A DNA stretch of 64,000 nucleotides, from assembly GCF_000474945.1 (NCBI RefSeq), contig NZ_AXDW01000010.1, positions 186,001 through 250,000 of the forward strand. The letters run 5' to 3'. A program made the translations under genes and the position numbers. Shown here in pieces: positions 46,666-57,899 of this stretch (positions are counted from its first letter, which is position 1; every line of letters starts with the position of its first letter). Source of the DNA: Solimonas soli DSM 21787. GTDB taxonomy: Bacteria; Pseudomonadota; Gammaproteobacteria; Nevskiales; Nevskiaceae. Below the pieces are notes generated by a model, which saw only the letters and a list, made by a program, of their open reading frames with translations, was not told the DNA's origin and made no database searches.

Positions 46666-48399
46666 TCAGTCGCCGACCGTACAGGCATTGGCCTGAAGCA
46701 GGTCGATCACGCCGTTGCGCACCTTGCGCAGGGCCGAGGCGCGCAGATCGGCGACGCCCTCCTGTGCGGCCTGCCGCGCGAGCTCGATCGCGCTGCCGCC
46801 CTCCATGATGATCTGGCCCATCGCCGGCGAGAACGGCATCACCTGATAGATGCCGGTACGGCCCTTGTAGCCGCCGTCGCACTGGTCGCAGCCCACCGCT
46901 TCGTAGATCTCGAAATCCGGGCTGTCGACCTCGGCTTCGCTGAAGCCCTGGCGCAGCAGTTCGGCGCGCGGGATTTCGGCGCGGCGCTTGCAGCTCGGAC
47001 ACAGCTTGCGCGCCAGGCGCTGGGCGATGATCAGCGACAGCGTCGAGGCGATGTTGTAGGCCGGCACGCCCATGTTCATCAGGCGCACCACGGTTTGCGG
47101 CGCGTCGTTGGTGTGCAGCGTCGACAGCACGAGATGGCCTGTCTGCGCGGCCTTGATGGCGATCTCGGCGGTTTCCAGGTCGCGGATTTCGCCGACCATG
47201 ATGACGTCCGGGTCCTGACGCAGGAAGGCCTTCAGCGCCGCCGCGAAAGTGAGGCCGACGCGCGGATTGACGTTGACCTGGTTGATGCCGGGCAGATTGA
47301 TTTCCGCCGGGTCCTCGGCCGTCGAGATATTGATGTCGTCGGTGTTGAGGATGTTGAGGCCGGTGTAGAGCGACACGGTCTTGCCCGAGCCGGTCGGTCC
47401 GGTGACGAGGATCATGCCCTGCGGCTGCTGCAGCGCCTTGAGATAGCCTTCCTTCTGGTCGGGCTCGTAGCCGAGCGCGTCGATGCCGAGCTGCGCCTGC
47501 GAGGGATCGAGGATGCGGCAGCAGATCTTTTCGCCGAACAGCGTCGGACAGGTGCTGACGCGGAAATCGATCGCCTTGGTCTTCGAGATGTACAGCTTGA
47601 TGCGGCCGTCCTGCGGCACGCGGCGCTCGGCGAGGTCGAGGCGCGACATGACCTTGACGCGCGCGGCGAGGCGCCCGGCCATCGCCGTCGGCGGCGTGGC
47701 GACGGTCTTCAGCTCGCCGTCCTTGCGGTAGCGGATGCGGAAGGATTTCTCGTACGGCTCGAAATGGACGTCCGAGGCGCCCTGGTTGATGGCGTCGACC
47801 AGGATCTTGTTGACGTAGCGGACGATCGGCGCGTCTTCGGCGTCGGCCTTGGTGACGTCGAGGCCGGTATCGGCTTCGCCGCCCTCGACCTCGAGATTCT
47901 CGAGATCGGCGTCGCCGAGATCCATCTTCTGCGCTTCGGTGGCCTGGATCGCCGCGTCGATGGCGCGGACGAGCTTGTCCTCCTCGACCAGCACCGCCTC
48001 GGTCATGTTGCCGGTGGCGAACTTGATCTCGTCGAGGGCCTGCAGATTGGTCGGATCGGAGACGGCGACGAAGGTCTTCTTGCCGCGCTTGAACAGCGGC
48101 AGCGCGTGCACCTTGCGCAGGACCTTGTCGCTGACTTCGCGGGCGACCGCCGGGTCGATGTCGAGCGCGGCGATGTCGACCAGCGGCGCACCGAACTCGA
48201 GGCTCGCGGCCTCGGCGATCTTCTGCGCCGACAGCATCTTGCTTTCGACCAGCGCCGAGACGAAGGGCACGCCGTTCTTCAGTGCGCGCTGCTGCGCGTC
48301 ACGCGCCTGCTCGTCGCTGATCAGCTTGTCGGCGACGAGCCGGCGCGCCAGTCCGCCGAGGAAGACGGGATTCGCGGGAGGAGCGGTACCGATAGCCAT
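46666..48399 (-). CDS. pilB: Type IV pilus assembly ATPase
   Basis: PilB is the hexameric ATPase that extends type IV pili. The 577-residue product has an N-terminal MshEN-like domain ('SAQKIAEAASLEFGAPLVDIAAL'), Walker A 'GPTGSGKTVSLY' near residue 333, an Asp-box and His-box region 'DVIMVGEIRDLETAEIAIKAAQTGHLVLSTLHTNDA', and a tetracysteine zinc site 'CPSC...CDQC'. It heads the pilB-pilC-pilD-coaE-zapD-yacG block. No pilin gene is present beside it. Confidence 0.97.
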   Translation of the reverse strand: MAIGTAPPANPVFLGGLARRLVADKLISDEQARDAQQRALKNGVPFVSALVESKMLSAQKIAEAASLEFGAPLVDIAALDIDPAVAREVSDKVLRKVHALPLFKRGKKTFVAVSDPTNLQALDEIKFATGNMTEAVLVEEDKLVRAIDAAIQATEAQKMDLGDADLENLEVEGGEADTGLDVTKADAEDAPIVRYVNKILVDAINQGASDVHFEPYEKSFRIRYRKDGELKTVATPPTAMAGRLAARVKVMSRLDLAERRVPQDGRIKLYISKTKAIDFRVSTCPTLFGEKICCRILDPSQAQLGIDALGYEPDQKEGYLKALQQPQGMILVTGPTGSGKTVSLYTGLNILNTDDINISTAEDPAEINLPGINQVNVNPRVGLTFAAALKAFLRQDPDVIMVGEIRDLETAEIAIKAAQTGHLVLSTLHTNDAPQTVVRLMNMGVPAYNIASTLSLIIAQRLARKLCPSCKRRAEIPRAELLRQGFSEAEVDSPDFEIYEAVGCDQCDGGYKGRTGIYQVMPFSPAMGQIIMEGGSAIELARQAAQEGVADLRASALRKVRNGVIDLLQANACTVGD

Positions 48400-48544
48400 G
48401 CGTTCGATCAGCCGGAATGCGTCGTACGGGGCAGTGGATGATCACTGCAATGTAGGGGCCGCCCGTGGCGGGCGTCAATGCGGCCACGCTCCGGACACCG
48501 CCGGCGGGGAGTCCGCCCGTCGGCGGCGCCGCGCGTCCGGCAAC

Positions 48545-48574
48545 GCAAAACGGACGGCGGACCGTCCGTTTTGC
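48545..48574. terminator. Perfect 13-bp hairpin after rho
   Basis: GCAAAACGGACGG (48545-48557) pairs with CCGTCCGTTTTGC (48562-48574) around a CGGA loop. The T and A runs lie in the stem, so it works on either strand. It follows the minus-strand rho stop by about 70 bases and should separate rho from pilB. Confidence 0.8.
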
Positions 48575-48646
48575 TCAGGCGATACGGCACCGTCGCCGTT
48601 CGCGGGTCGGCGCCGCGCGCGCCGCCGCGGCGCGCGGCCGGGTGCC

Positions 48647-50182
<1,536 letters not shown>

Positions 50183-50197
50183 AAGGGGTTTGCTGGA

Positions 50198-50539
50198 TCA
50201 GGCGACGGTAATGTGGGGAGCGACGAAGGCGGTGAGCTGAGCCTTGTGTACGGCGCCGACCTGCGTCGCGGCCGGCGCGCCGTTCTTGAACAGGATCAGC
50301 GTCGGGATGCCGCGGATGCCCAGCGAGGCCGGCGTCTGCGGGTTTTCGTCGACATTGAGCTTGACGACCTTGAGCTTGCCGATGTTCTCGGCGGCGACCT
50401 GATCGAGGATCGGCGCGATCATGCGGCAGGGACCGCACCATTCCGCCCAGAAATCGACGAGCACCGGCTGCGTCTGGCTGGCGAGCTTGACGTCCTGCTC
50501 GAAGCTGGCGTCGGTCACGGCGGAAATGTGTTCACTCAT
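50198..50539 (-). CDS. trxA: Thioredoxin
   Basis: Thioredoxin reduces disulfides in cytoplasmic proteins. The 113-residue product has the W-C-G-P-C active site in '[22 protein letters not shown]' at about residue 37 and the cis-proline segment '[14 protein letters not shown]'. The ATG at 50539 was chosen because homology begins '[17 protein letters not shown]'; the longer frame is unsupported. It is upstream of rho and divergent from rhlB, the same order as in E. coli. Confidence 0.97.
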   Translation of the reverse strand: MSEHISAVTDASFEQDVKLASQTQPVLVDFWAEWCGPCRMIAPILDQVAAENIGKLKVVKLNVDENPQTPASLGIRGIPTLILFKNGAPAATQVGAVHKAQLTAFVAPHITVA

Positions 50540-50801
50540 GGATGGGCCTCGGCAATGGAAGGGGCTGCGGGAAAACGCCCGCACGCTCCGGAAGTGGGGT
50601 CGGTTCCTGCGGATCGAGCCGCGCAAAACCGGCGGCAGATCGCTATGATTAATCTTTGTACGACGGGGAAATAGCGCGGACCGGATGCAGCAAGCGTTTC
50701 AAATCGCTGCAGGGTCATTGATTGAGCGTTATTTGATCTGAAACCTCCGCGCCTTGCAAGAGCCGATCCGCCTGCCGGCAAGACCTTTGATGCGAACTTG
50801 A

Positions 50802-52064
50802 ATGCAACCTGACCACCTTTCCAGCACGCGCTTCGCCGACCTGCCCCTGCATCCGACGCTGCAGGCGAGCCTGGCGCAGCTCGGCTATACCCATTGCACG
50901 CCGATCCAGGCGCAGGCGCTGCCCAAGGCGCTCGCCGGCGAGGATCTCGCCGGGCAGGCGCAGACCGGCACCGGCAAATCGGCCGCCTTCCTGCTGGCGG
51001 CGATGAATCACCTGCTCACGCATCCGCGCGCCGAGGGTGACGATCCGAACCAGCCGCGCGCCTTCATCCTCGCGCCGACGCGCGAGCTGGCCGTGCAGAT
51101 CCACAACGACGCGCTCGGCCTCGGCAGCCAGACCGGCCTGCGCATGACGGTCTGCTACGGCGGCGCCGGCTACGAGCTGCAGCGCCAGAGCATCGAGGGC
51201 GGCGTCGACATCCTGATCGGCACGCCGGGCCGCCTGATCGACTACTTCAAGCAGGGCACCTATCACCTCAAGCAGATCGAGGTGCTGGTGCTCGACGAAG
51301 CCGACCGCATGTTCGATCTCGGCTTCATCGCCGACATCCGCTACCTCATCCGCAAGATGCCGCCGGCCGCGCAGCGCAAGAACTACCTGTTCTCGGCGAC
51401 GCTGTCGCACCGCGTGCTCGAACTGGCCTTCGAGCACATGAACAATCCGCAGAAGATCGAGATCGAGCCCGATCAGGTCACCGCCGAGCGCGTGCGCCAG
51501 GAGCTGGTGCACGTCGCCAACGACGAGAAGCTGCCGTTCCTGGTCGGCCTGCTGCGCAGCCGCAACGCCTTCCGCACGCTGGTTTTCCTCAACACCAAGC
51601 GCGGTGCCGAATTCGTCGAGAGCGGACTCAAGCTCAACGGCTTCGACGCGCGCGTGCTGTCCGGCGACGTTTCGCAGGGCACGCGCCTGCGCCTGCTCGA
51701 GGATTTCAAGGCGGGCAAGCTGCCGGTGCTGGTCGCCACCGACGTCGCCGCGCGCGGCCTGCACATTCCGGGCGTCGATCTGGTCGTCAACTACGATCTG
51801 CCGCAGGACCCGGAAGACTATGTGCACCGCATCGGCCGCACGGCGCGCGCCGGCGCCTCGGGTGACGCGGTGTCGCTGTGCTGCGAGACCTGGGTCTACT
51901 CGCTGCCGGAGATCGAGAAGTACATCGGCAACCGCCTGCCGGTGATGGCCGACGGCCATGCCCTGATCGCCACCGACTTCGTCGCGCCGAAGCCCGAACC
52001 GCGCCGTCATCACGGCGGTCCGAGCGGCGGACGTGGACGTCGTCCGGCGCACCGGCGGCGCTGA
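50802..52064 (+). CDS. rhlB: ATP-dependent RNA helicase RhlB
   Basis: RhlB is the DEAD-box helicase of the RNA degradosome. The 420-residue product has a Q motif ('GYTHCTPIQAQALP'), motif I 'AQTGTGKSAAF', motif II 'VLDEADRMFDLGF', motif III 'FSATL' and motif VI 'HRIGRTARAG'. The C-terminus is a short basic Arg/Gly tail. Position opposite trxA-rho supports RhlB rather than another DEAD-box protein. The 175-base gap before it has no clear single promoter. Confidence 0.93.
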   Translation: MQPDHLSSTRFADLPLHPTLQASLAQLGYTHCTPIQAQALPKALAGEDLAGQAQTGTGKSAAFLLAAMNHLLTHPRAEGDDPNQPRAFILAPTRELAVQIHNDALGLGSQTGLRMTVCYGGAGYELQRQSIEGGVDILIGTPGRLIDYFKQGTYHLKQIEVLVLDEADRMFDLGFIADIRYLIRKMPPAAQRKNYLFSATLSHRVLELAFEHMNNPQKIEIEPDQVTAERVRQELVHVANDEKLPFLVGLLRSRNAFRTLVFLNTKRGAEFVESGLKLNGFDARVLSGDVSQGTRLRLLEDFKAGKLPVLVATDVAARGLHIPGVDLVVNYDLPQDPEDYVHRIGRTARAGASGDAVSLCCETWVYSLPEIEKYIGNRLPVMADGHALIATDFVAPKPEPRRHHGGPSGGRGRRPAHRRR

Positions 52065-52113
52065 GTTGCCCAGGGTCCGGCCGCGAACGCCGCCGCGGGC
52101 CCGACGGCCGCCA

Positions 52114-52141
52114 TTGCCTTGTTGGGAAATATTGATATATT
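52114..52141 (+). promoter_or_regulatory. Predicted promoter of the PBP7-like gene
   Basis: TTGCCT (52114-52119), a 16-base spacer and TATATT (52136-52141) lie just before the ribosome site AGGAGAG at 52151, giving a short leader of about 20 bases. Confidence 0.55.
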
Positions 52142-52166
52142 CCGGCACTTAGGAGAGAAACCTGAG

Positions 52167-53456
52167 ATGAACCGCGGCCCCTACCGAGCCTTGACCGGCG
52201 TCGACTACGAAGTGACCAGGCCGCGCGCACGACCGCGTCGCCTGCAAGCCCTGCTCGGCCTGGTGGCGCTCACCGCGTTCGGCTCGATCTGGCTGCTGCG
52301 CGACGATGCTTCGGCCAATGAAACCGCCGCGATGCGAACGAGCGCCGCCGCGACGGCCACGACGGCCGACGCCACTGGCGCGGCGCTGCGCATTCCGCTG
52401 ACGCAGGTCGCGACCACGTCCGGTGCGGGCGCCTCGGCGGCGACCGCCGCCGACGAGCAGGGCGAACCGGCGGCGATGCAGCTCGCGGCCCTGTCCGCGC
52501 TGCCGGCCGGCGCGCAGGCCGCGCGTGAGGCGGCCGCCGTGCAGGCGCCGGCCAACGCCGAAACGCCGGACGAGGATGTCGTCGATTCGATCACCGAGCA
52601 GATCGAGAAGAAACCCGAGAAGAGAAAGCTCAGCCTGCCGAAGGGGCTGAAGCTCAAGTCCAGCGTGGTGCTGGTCGTCGACCAGAACACGCAGGAAGTG
52701 CTCGCCGAGCAGAACGCCGACACCGCGCAGCCGATCGCCTCGCTGACCAAGCTCATGACGGCGCTGGTGGTGAGCGAAGCCAAGCTGCCGCTCGACGAGA
52801 TCATCGAGATCACGCGCGACGACATCGATCTCGAGAAGCACTCGTACTCGCGGCTGTCGCCCGGGCTCAAGTTCACCCGCCAGGAGCTGCTGCTGCTGGC
52901 GCTGATGTCGTCGGAGAACCGTGCCGCTTCGGCGCTCGGTCGCGCCTATCCCGGCGGCCGCGCGGCCTTCATCCGCGCGATGAACGCCAAGGCCCAGCAG
53001 CTCGGCATGACGCACACGCATTACGTCGACAGCAACGGCCTGTCGAGCGGCAATGTCTCGACCGCGCACGATCTGGTCAAGCTGGTCGAGGCCGCCTACA
53101 AGGTGCCGCTGATCCGCGAGTTCTCGACCGAGGTCGAGCACACCGTCAAGCCCGGCCGGCGCACCCTGCATTTCGTCAGCAGCAACCGCCTCGTGCGGGC
53201 GAGGAACGACTGGCGCATCGGCCTGCAGAAGACCGGTTTCACCAACGAGGCCGGCCGCTGCCTCGTCATGCAGGCGACCGTGAAAGGCCGTCCGCTGGTC
53301 ATGGTGCTGCTCGATTCCGACGGCACCTACACGCGCTTCGCCGACGCGCAGCGCGTGCGCAACTGGGTGGAAGGCCGCGGCAGTTCGGTCGCCACCAAGA
53401 CCACGGCGTCGAGCAAGTCGCCGAGCCGCCGCGCGCGCGCGCGCAGCTCGTCCTGA
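52167..53456 (+). CDS. pbpG: D-alanyl-D-alanine endopeptidase (PBP7-like, family S11)
   Basis: A 429-residue low-molecular-weight penicillin-binding protein expected to cut peptide cross-links in the periplasm. A basic N-terminus and membrane anchor (about residues 28-45) precede a 100-residue Ala/Thr-rich linker, then the S11 domain. All three motifs are intact: S-L-T-K in 'QPIASLTKLMTALVVSE', S-x-N in 'MSSENRAASALG' and K-T-G in 'GLQKTGFTNEAG'. The ATG at 52167 follows AGGAGAG; an ATG 16 codons earlier lies in the promoter. The long linker is unusual for PBP7. The C-terminus is Ser/Arg-rich. Confidence 0.85.
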   Translation: MNRGPYRALTGVDYEVTRPRARPRRLQALLGLVALTAFGSIWLLRDDASANETAAMRTSAAATATTADATGAALRIPLTQVATTSGAGASAATAADEQGEPAAMQLAALSALPAGAQAAREAAAVQAPANAETPDEDVVDSITEQIEKKPEKRKLSLPKGLKLKSSVVLVVDQNTQEVLAEQNADTAQPIASLTKLMTALVVSEAKLPLDEIIEITRDDIDLEKHSYSRLSPGLKFTRQELLLLALMSSENRAASALGRAYPGGRAAFIRAMNAKAQQLGMTHTHYVDSNGLSSGNVSTAHDLVKLVEAAYKVPLIREFSTEVEHTVKPGRRTLHFVSSNRLVRARNDWRIGLQKTGFTNEAGRCLVMQATVKGRPLVMVLLDSDGTYTRFADAQRVRNWVEGRGSSVATKTTASSKSPSRRARARSSS

Positions 53457-53479
53457 TTCCGCGAACACGCGGCAGCGCA

Positions 53480-53501
53480 GAGGCCCCGCGGGGCCTCTTT
53501 T
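53480..53501 (+). terminator. Intrinsic terminator after the PBP7-like gene
   Basis: GAGGCCCC (53480-53487) pairs with GGGGCCTC (53490-53497) around a 2-base gap and is followed by TTTT. It separates the gene from the convergent yrfG. Confidence 0.85.
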
Positions 53502-53512
53502 GCTTGGCGCGC

Positions 53513-54229
53513 TCAGCGCGGCGCGCGGCGCTCGTCGGCGAGCGTGACGGCGAGTTCGGCGAGCGTTTCCACCGAACGCATGGACGGAATCGGCCGCGCC
53601 GGCAGGCCGCTGTCCGGCTTGCGGATGCCGATCACCTGGCCGATGCCATAGGCCTGCGCCGACGACAGCACCGGCATGCTGTCGTCGGCGAACAGCGTGC
53701 GCCCGGGCTCGAACGGATAGGCCTCGCGCAATGCTTCCCAGAAGCGACGGTCTTCCTTCGGATAGCCGAAGTCGTGCGAGCTGATCACGTGCTCAAAATA
53801 GCGGCCGAGGCCGGTGTGCTCGAGCTTCAGCGACCAGCTGTCGCGGTGCGCGTTGGTGGCGATCCACAGATGGCGGCCGCTGCGCTGCACCATCCGCAGG
53901 AATTCCTCGACGCCGGGAATCGGCCGGATCAGGGTGCGGATCTCGCGCTTGAGTTCGGCCATGTTGATGCCGGTCTCGCGCGTCCAGTGATCGGTGCAGT
54001 ACCAGGGCAGGGTGTGCTGCACGGCGCTGAAGCGTGGCTCGAGTTCGCGCCGCGCGGCATCGACTTCGAGGCCGTTCTTCTCGGCGTAGCGTGCCGGCAC
54101 CAGTTCGCGCCAGAAATAATTGTCGAAGGCGAGGTCGAGCACGGTGCCGTCCATGTCGAGCAGCACCCAGTCGACGCGATGCCAGTCGACGAGATGAACA
54201 TTGGCGAGATGATCATTGAGTCCGGTCAT
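53513..54229 (-). CDS. yrfG: GMP/IMP nucleotidase YrfG (HAD family)
   Basis: YrfG dephosphorylates purine nucleotides. The 238-residue HAD protein has motif I 'VLLDMDGTVLDLAFDNYFW' (nucleophile Asp at about 25), a 'WIATNAH' motif II, and 'YPKEDRRFW' and 'LFADDSMPVLSSAQAYGI' for motifs III-IV. It reads away from cysQ, separated by 20 bases; in Pseudomonas the same neighbours occur. Specificity for GMP/IMP is taken from the E. coli homologue. Confidence 0.88.
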   Translation of the reverse strand: MTGLNDHLANVHLVDWHRVDWVLLDMDGTVLDLAFDNYFWRELVPARYAEKNGLEVDAARRELEPRFSAVQHTLPWYCTDHWTRETGINMAELKREIRTLIRPIPGVEEFLRMVQRSGRHLWIATNAHRDSWSLKLEHTGLGRYFEHVISSHDFGYPKEDRRFWEALREAYPFEPGRTLFADDSMPVLSSAQAYGIGQVIGIRKPDSGLPARPIPSMRSVETLAELAVTLADERRAPR

Positions 54230-54249
54230 GCCCTTATGATACGGGCACC

Positions 54250-55070
<821 letters not shown>

Positions 55071-55071
<1 letters not shown>

Positions 55072-55598
55072 TGGACGATGCGCGCCTCGCCGCCCTGCAC
55101 GCCGGGCTGGGTATCACGGCCGCGATGCTCGCCGAACGCCGCCTGCGGCCGCACGCCGAGGCGCGGCGCCTGCAAGCCGTCGGTCTCGGCAGCGACGGCC
55201 GCGACAAGCTGCTGCTGCCGGCTGCGGCGCGCGCCTGGCTGGCGATGCGCGATGCCGCTGCCGCCGACGGCGTCGCGCTGCATCTGATCTCCGCCTTCCG
55301 CAGCGTGGAGTTTCAGGCCGCGCTGATTCGCAACAAGCTCGCCAAGGGCCAGGCGATCGCCGATGTGCTGCGCGTCAATGCACCGCCCGGTTACAGCGAG
55401 CACCACAGCGGCCGCGCGGTCGACATCGGCGATGCGATCACGCCGGCGCTCGATGCAGCGTTTGAAGCGACGCCGGCCTTCGCCTGGCTCGCCGCGCGGG
55501 CCTCGCGTTACGGCTTCCGCCTGTCATATCCGCGCGGCAATGCCGAGGGATATCGGTACGAGCCTTGGCACTGGTGCTGGCATCGCGGCGCGGCGTAG
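55071..55598 (+). CDS. D-alanyl-D-alanine carboxypeptidase, VanY-like (M15B)
   Basis: A 175-residue zinc peptidase. The M15 motifs are clear: 'LISAFRSVEFQAALIRNKL' (S-x-F/Y-R-S), zinc site 'GYSEHHSGRAVDIGD' (S-x-H-x-x-G-x-A-x-D) and 'YEPWHWCW' (E-x-x-H). It has no signal peptide or membrane anchor in the chosen frame, so either it acts in the cytoplasm or the N-terminus is not as predicted. The ATG overlaps the cysQ stop by one base. It could trim peptidoglycan peptides; it does not by itself indicate vancomycin resistance. Confidence 0.88.
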
Positions 55599-55742
55599 CC
55601 GTCCATGGCGCGACCTCCCTCTTGATCTGGCCCCGGCCCGGCATTTCGTCCACTTCGCCATGACATCGAGTCATGCCTCAGCGGCGCGAAAGGCTCCCGG
55701 GCCGGGCATTCGCCGACGCCGCGCGTGACCTCGAGTCATGCC
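55598..55742 (-). repeat. Degenerate tandem palindromic repeat at the acyltransferase 3' end
   Basis: Two blocks of 47 bases (55631-55677 and 55696-55742) share their ends: both start with a CCC(C/G)GGCC(C/G)GGCATT core and end in a GTCAT palindrome TCGAGTCATGCC, while the middles differ. A GCCGTCCATGGC at 55598-55609 resembles the second core of the mtnC element (57767-57778). The last codons of the acyltransferase lie inside the second block. Confidence 0.6.
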
Positions 55743-56967
55743 CGAAACGTGTCGGCTCAGCCCTGGCGCTGCCGCCGGCATCGCCGGTCGCGCCTTGCAG
55801 CCGGCGCCTGAGGCGCGCCGCCGGCTTCTCGACGCAGTAGTAGCCGAACGCGCCGCAGGCGACCGCCGCGACGAGGTTGTACGGCCAGCTGTGCAGGGCC
55901 GACGCGGCGCGATACGCGTCGGCCGGACCGAGGAACAGCTGCTGCCAGAGGTAGAGGCTGTATGAAATGCGGCCCAGCCACAGCAGCGGCGGCACGGCGA
56001 GCGCGCGACGCAGGCAGCCGTCGGGCAGCGCGATCTCGGCAACGACGAGCAGGGACGTGACCGGGATCAGCAGTGCGTAGAGCGGCAGCCAGCTGAGATG
56101 ATCGTCGAGATCGCGACCGCGCAGCCAGGCGACGACGAGCGCGGTGACGACGAGGCCGCCGAGCACGAGTCCGCGGCGCGGCACGCGAATCCAGGCCGCG
56201 AGCCAGGCCGGGCGCCGCGGCGCGTGCAGCGCCATCGCCAGCAAGCAGCCGGCGGCCAGATGCGGCAGGTACGGCAGGACGTTCTGCAGGGGCTTCAGGT
56301 AGCCGACCGTCAAGGGCGTGAGCAGCACGCTGCCGAGCACCAGCACGGCGAGCAGGGTCGTCACCCGCGCGGGCGAGAGGGCGAGCGCGAAGACCAGCGG
56401 CCACAGGAGATAGAACTGCTCTTCGAGCGACAGACTCCAGATATGGCCGAAGAACCAGTCGCCCGGCAGGAGCGTGGTGTTCTTGGTCAGCGTCAGGGCG
56501 CCGAAGAATGAAGGCCACGACCACGTCACGAGTCCGGCCGCGGCGGCGATCGCGATGCCGAGCGCGGCGGCGGCGAACGGCGGCACGATGCGCAGCGCGC
56601 GTCGCAGCCAGAAGGCGCGCAGATCGACGCGGCCGCTGCGCTCGCGCTCGCGCAGCAGCAGCCAGGTGATGATGAAGCCGCTGATCGTGAAGAACAGCTC
56701 GACGCCGACGATGCCCATTTCGCCGAGCGGGCGGATCAGCGCCGGCGCATTCGCCGTGTGTGCGCCGTGGCCGAACAGCACGATGCCGATCGACACCGCG
56801 CGCAGGCCGTCGAGGGCATCAATGCGGCCTTGCGGCACGGCGGCGGGCGCGCCGCCGCTGCGCGCATCGTTGGCCGCCGCACCGAAGCGTGGGGCCGGGG
56901 AGCACCGCGCGGGCGCGGCTTCGGGTGCGCGGCGCAGGCTCGCGCGCAGGGCAGGTTTCGCGTCCAT
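55678..56967 (-). CDS. Acyltransferase 3 family membrane protein (OafA/YrhL-like)
   Basis: A 429-residue protein with about ten membrane helices that should acylate a sugar of LPS, peptidoglycan or another envelope glycan. Family features are 'IDALDGLRAVSIGIVLFGHG' with the catalytic His, 'VELFFTISGFIITWLLLRE', 'SFFGALTLTKN' and 'WSLSLEEQFYLLWPLVFA'. The N-terminal 45 residues are Ala/Arg-rich and poorly conserved. The C-terminal 20 or so residues ('GHDSRSRAASANARPGSLSRR') are encoded by repeat DNA, so the original stop may have been displaced. Confidence 0.92.
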   Translation of the reverse strand: MDAKPALRASLRRAPEAAPARCSPAPRFGAAANDARSGGAPAAVPQGRIDALDGLRAVSIGIVLFGHGAHTANAPALIRPLGEMGIVGVELFFTISGFIITWLLLRERERSGRVDLRAFWLRRALRIVPPFAAAALGIAIAAAAGLVTWSWPSFFGALTLTKNTTLLPGDWFFGHIWSLSLEEQFYLLWPLVFALALSPARVTTLLAVLVLGSVLLTPLTVGYLKPLQNVLPYLPHLAAGCLLAMALHAPRRPAWLAAWIRVPRRGLVLGGLVVTALVVAWLRGRDLDDHLSWLPLYALLIPVTSLLVVAEIALPDGCLRRALAVPPLLWLGRISYSLYLWQQLFLGPADAYRAASALHSWPYNLVAAVACGAFGYYCVEKPAARLRRRLQGATGDAGGSARAEPTRFGHDSRSRAASANARPGSLSRR

Positions 56968-57079
56968 GCCTAAAGCGACCCCGCTTGGGCGCGCGAAGTT
57001 CGCCTCGCCCGCCCGCGCGATGTCCGCCGATGAACGAGGGCTGAAGATGGTCAGCCCGCGCGCCGCGATGGCGCAGGCT

Positions 57080-57754
57080 TCAGAACTTCACGTCGGCGAA
57101 GTCGCGCGCCTGCGGATGCGCGGGCGCAGGCTGCGCCTTCGCATCGCGAAGCAGCTGGCAGGTGGCGAGGCCGGCCTCGCGCGCGGCGTCGAGCTCGGCA
57201 CCGACATCGGAGAGGAACAGCACCTCGCGACCGGCGAGACCGATCTCGCGCAGGATCGCGCGATACGACGCGGCCTCGCGCTTGGCGCCGATGCGCGTGT
57301 CGAAGTAGCCGGAGAACAGCGGCGTCAGATCGCCGTAGGCGGTGTGGCCGAAGATCAGGCGCTGCGCCTCGACGGAGCCGGAGGAATAGACGTAGAGCGC
57401 CTTGCCCGCGGCGTGCCAGCGCTTCAGGTATTCCGGCGTGTCGGCGTAGACGTGGCCCTGCAGCTCGCCGTTCTCGTAGCCGACTTTCCAGATCAGGCCC
57501 TGCAGGGTCTTCAGCGGCGTCAGCTTGCGGTCCTCGGCGATCCATTGATCGAGCACGTCGGCGGCTTCGTCGATCGACAGGTCGCGGCCGACGATCTGTT
57601 CGACGTCGTCGAGCAGGTGCTGGACGCGGTCGTCACCGGCCTGCTCGCGCAGGAAGGCACGCAGGCGCTGCTTCGCGTACGGAAACAGCGTCTCGTGGAC
57701 GAAATCGATCGAGGAGGTGGTGCCCTCGATATCGGTGACGATGGCTTTGATCAT
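57080..57754 (-). CDS. mtnC: Enolase-phosphatase E1
   Basis: MtnC enolises and dephosphorylates 2,3-diketo-5-methylthiopentyl 1-phosphate in the methionine salvage pathway. The HAD protein of 224 residues begins 'MIKAIVTDIEGTTSSIDFVHETLFPYA' with nucleophile Asp in D-I-E-G-T-T, and has 'YVYSSGSVEAQRLIFGHT' and 'LFLSDVGAELDAAREAGL'. An ATG two codons earlier (57760) is possible, but AGGA is correctly spaced for 57754 and the duplicated start downstream of mtnD also begins 'MIKAI'. It follows mtnD after a repeat of about 145 bases. Confidence 0.96.
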   Translation of the reverse strand: MIKAIVTDIEGTTSSIDFVHETLFPYAKQRLRAFLREQAGDDRVQHLLDDVEQIVGRDLSIDEAADVLDQWIAEDRKLTPLKTLQGLIWKVGYENGELQGHVYADTPEYLKRWHAAGKALYVYSSGSVEAQRLIFGHTAYGDLTPLFSGYFDTRIGAKREAASYRAILREIGLAGREVLFLSDVGAELDAAREAGLATCQLLRDAKAQPAPAHPQARDFADVKF

Positions 57755-57858
57755 TTTCATTCCTGAGCCGTCCCTGGCGCGGTGTCCGGCCAGGCCATCC
57801 CTGGCCTGGCGTTCGCCGGGACGAATGTCCGCCGGACATTCGTCGATGCCCGGCTCAC
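57755..57858 (-). repeat. Palindromic element inserted between mtnD and mtnC
   Basis: Read on the minus strand the 104 bases start GTGAGC, then have a perfect 10-bp stem with 3-base loop (57821-57843), GCGAAC, an 8-bp GGCCA-GGGA-TGGCC hairpin (57790-57809) and a GCCAGGGACGGC core (57767-57778). This is the same order and stem sizes as at ddlB. Confidence 0.9.
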
Positions 57859-57890
57859 CCCTCGATGTCGGTGACGATGGCCTTGATCAT
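57855..57890 (-). pseudogene. Truncated duplicate of the mtnC 5' end
   Basis: The 32 bases 57859-57890 match the intact mtnC start 57723-57754 at 30 positions. They encode MIKAIVTDIEG and then stop at once with the TGA formed by the GTGAGC of the repeat. The fragment lies nine bases after the mtnD stop, where an intact mtnC would be expected. Confidence 0.85.
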
Positions 57891-57899
57891 GCGCGAGGC

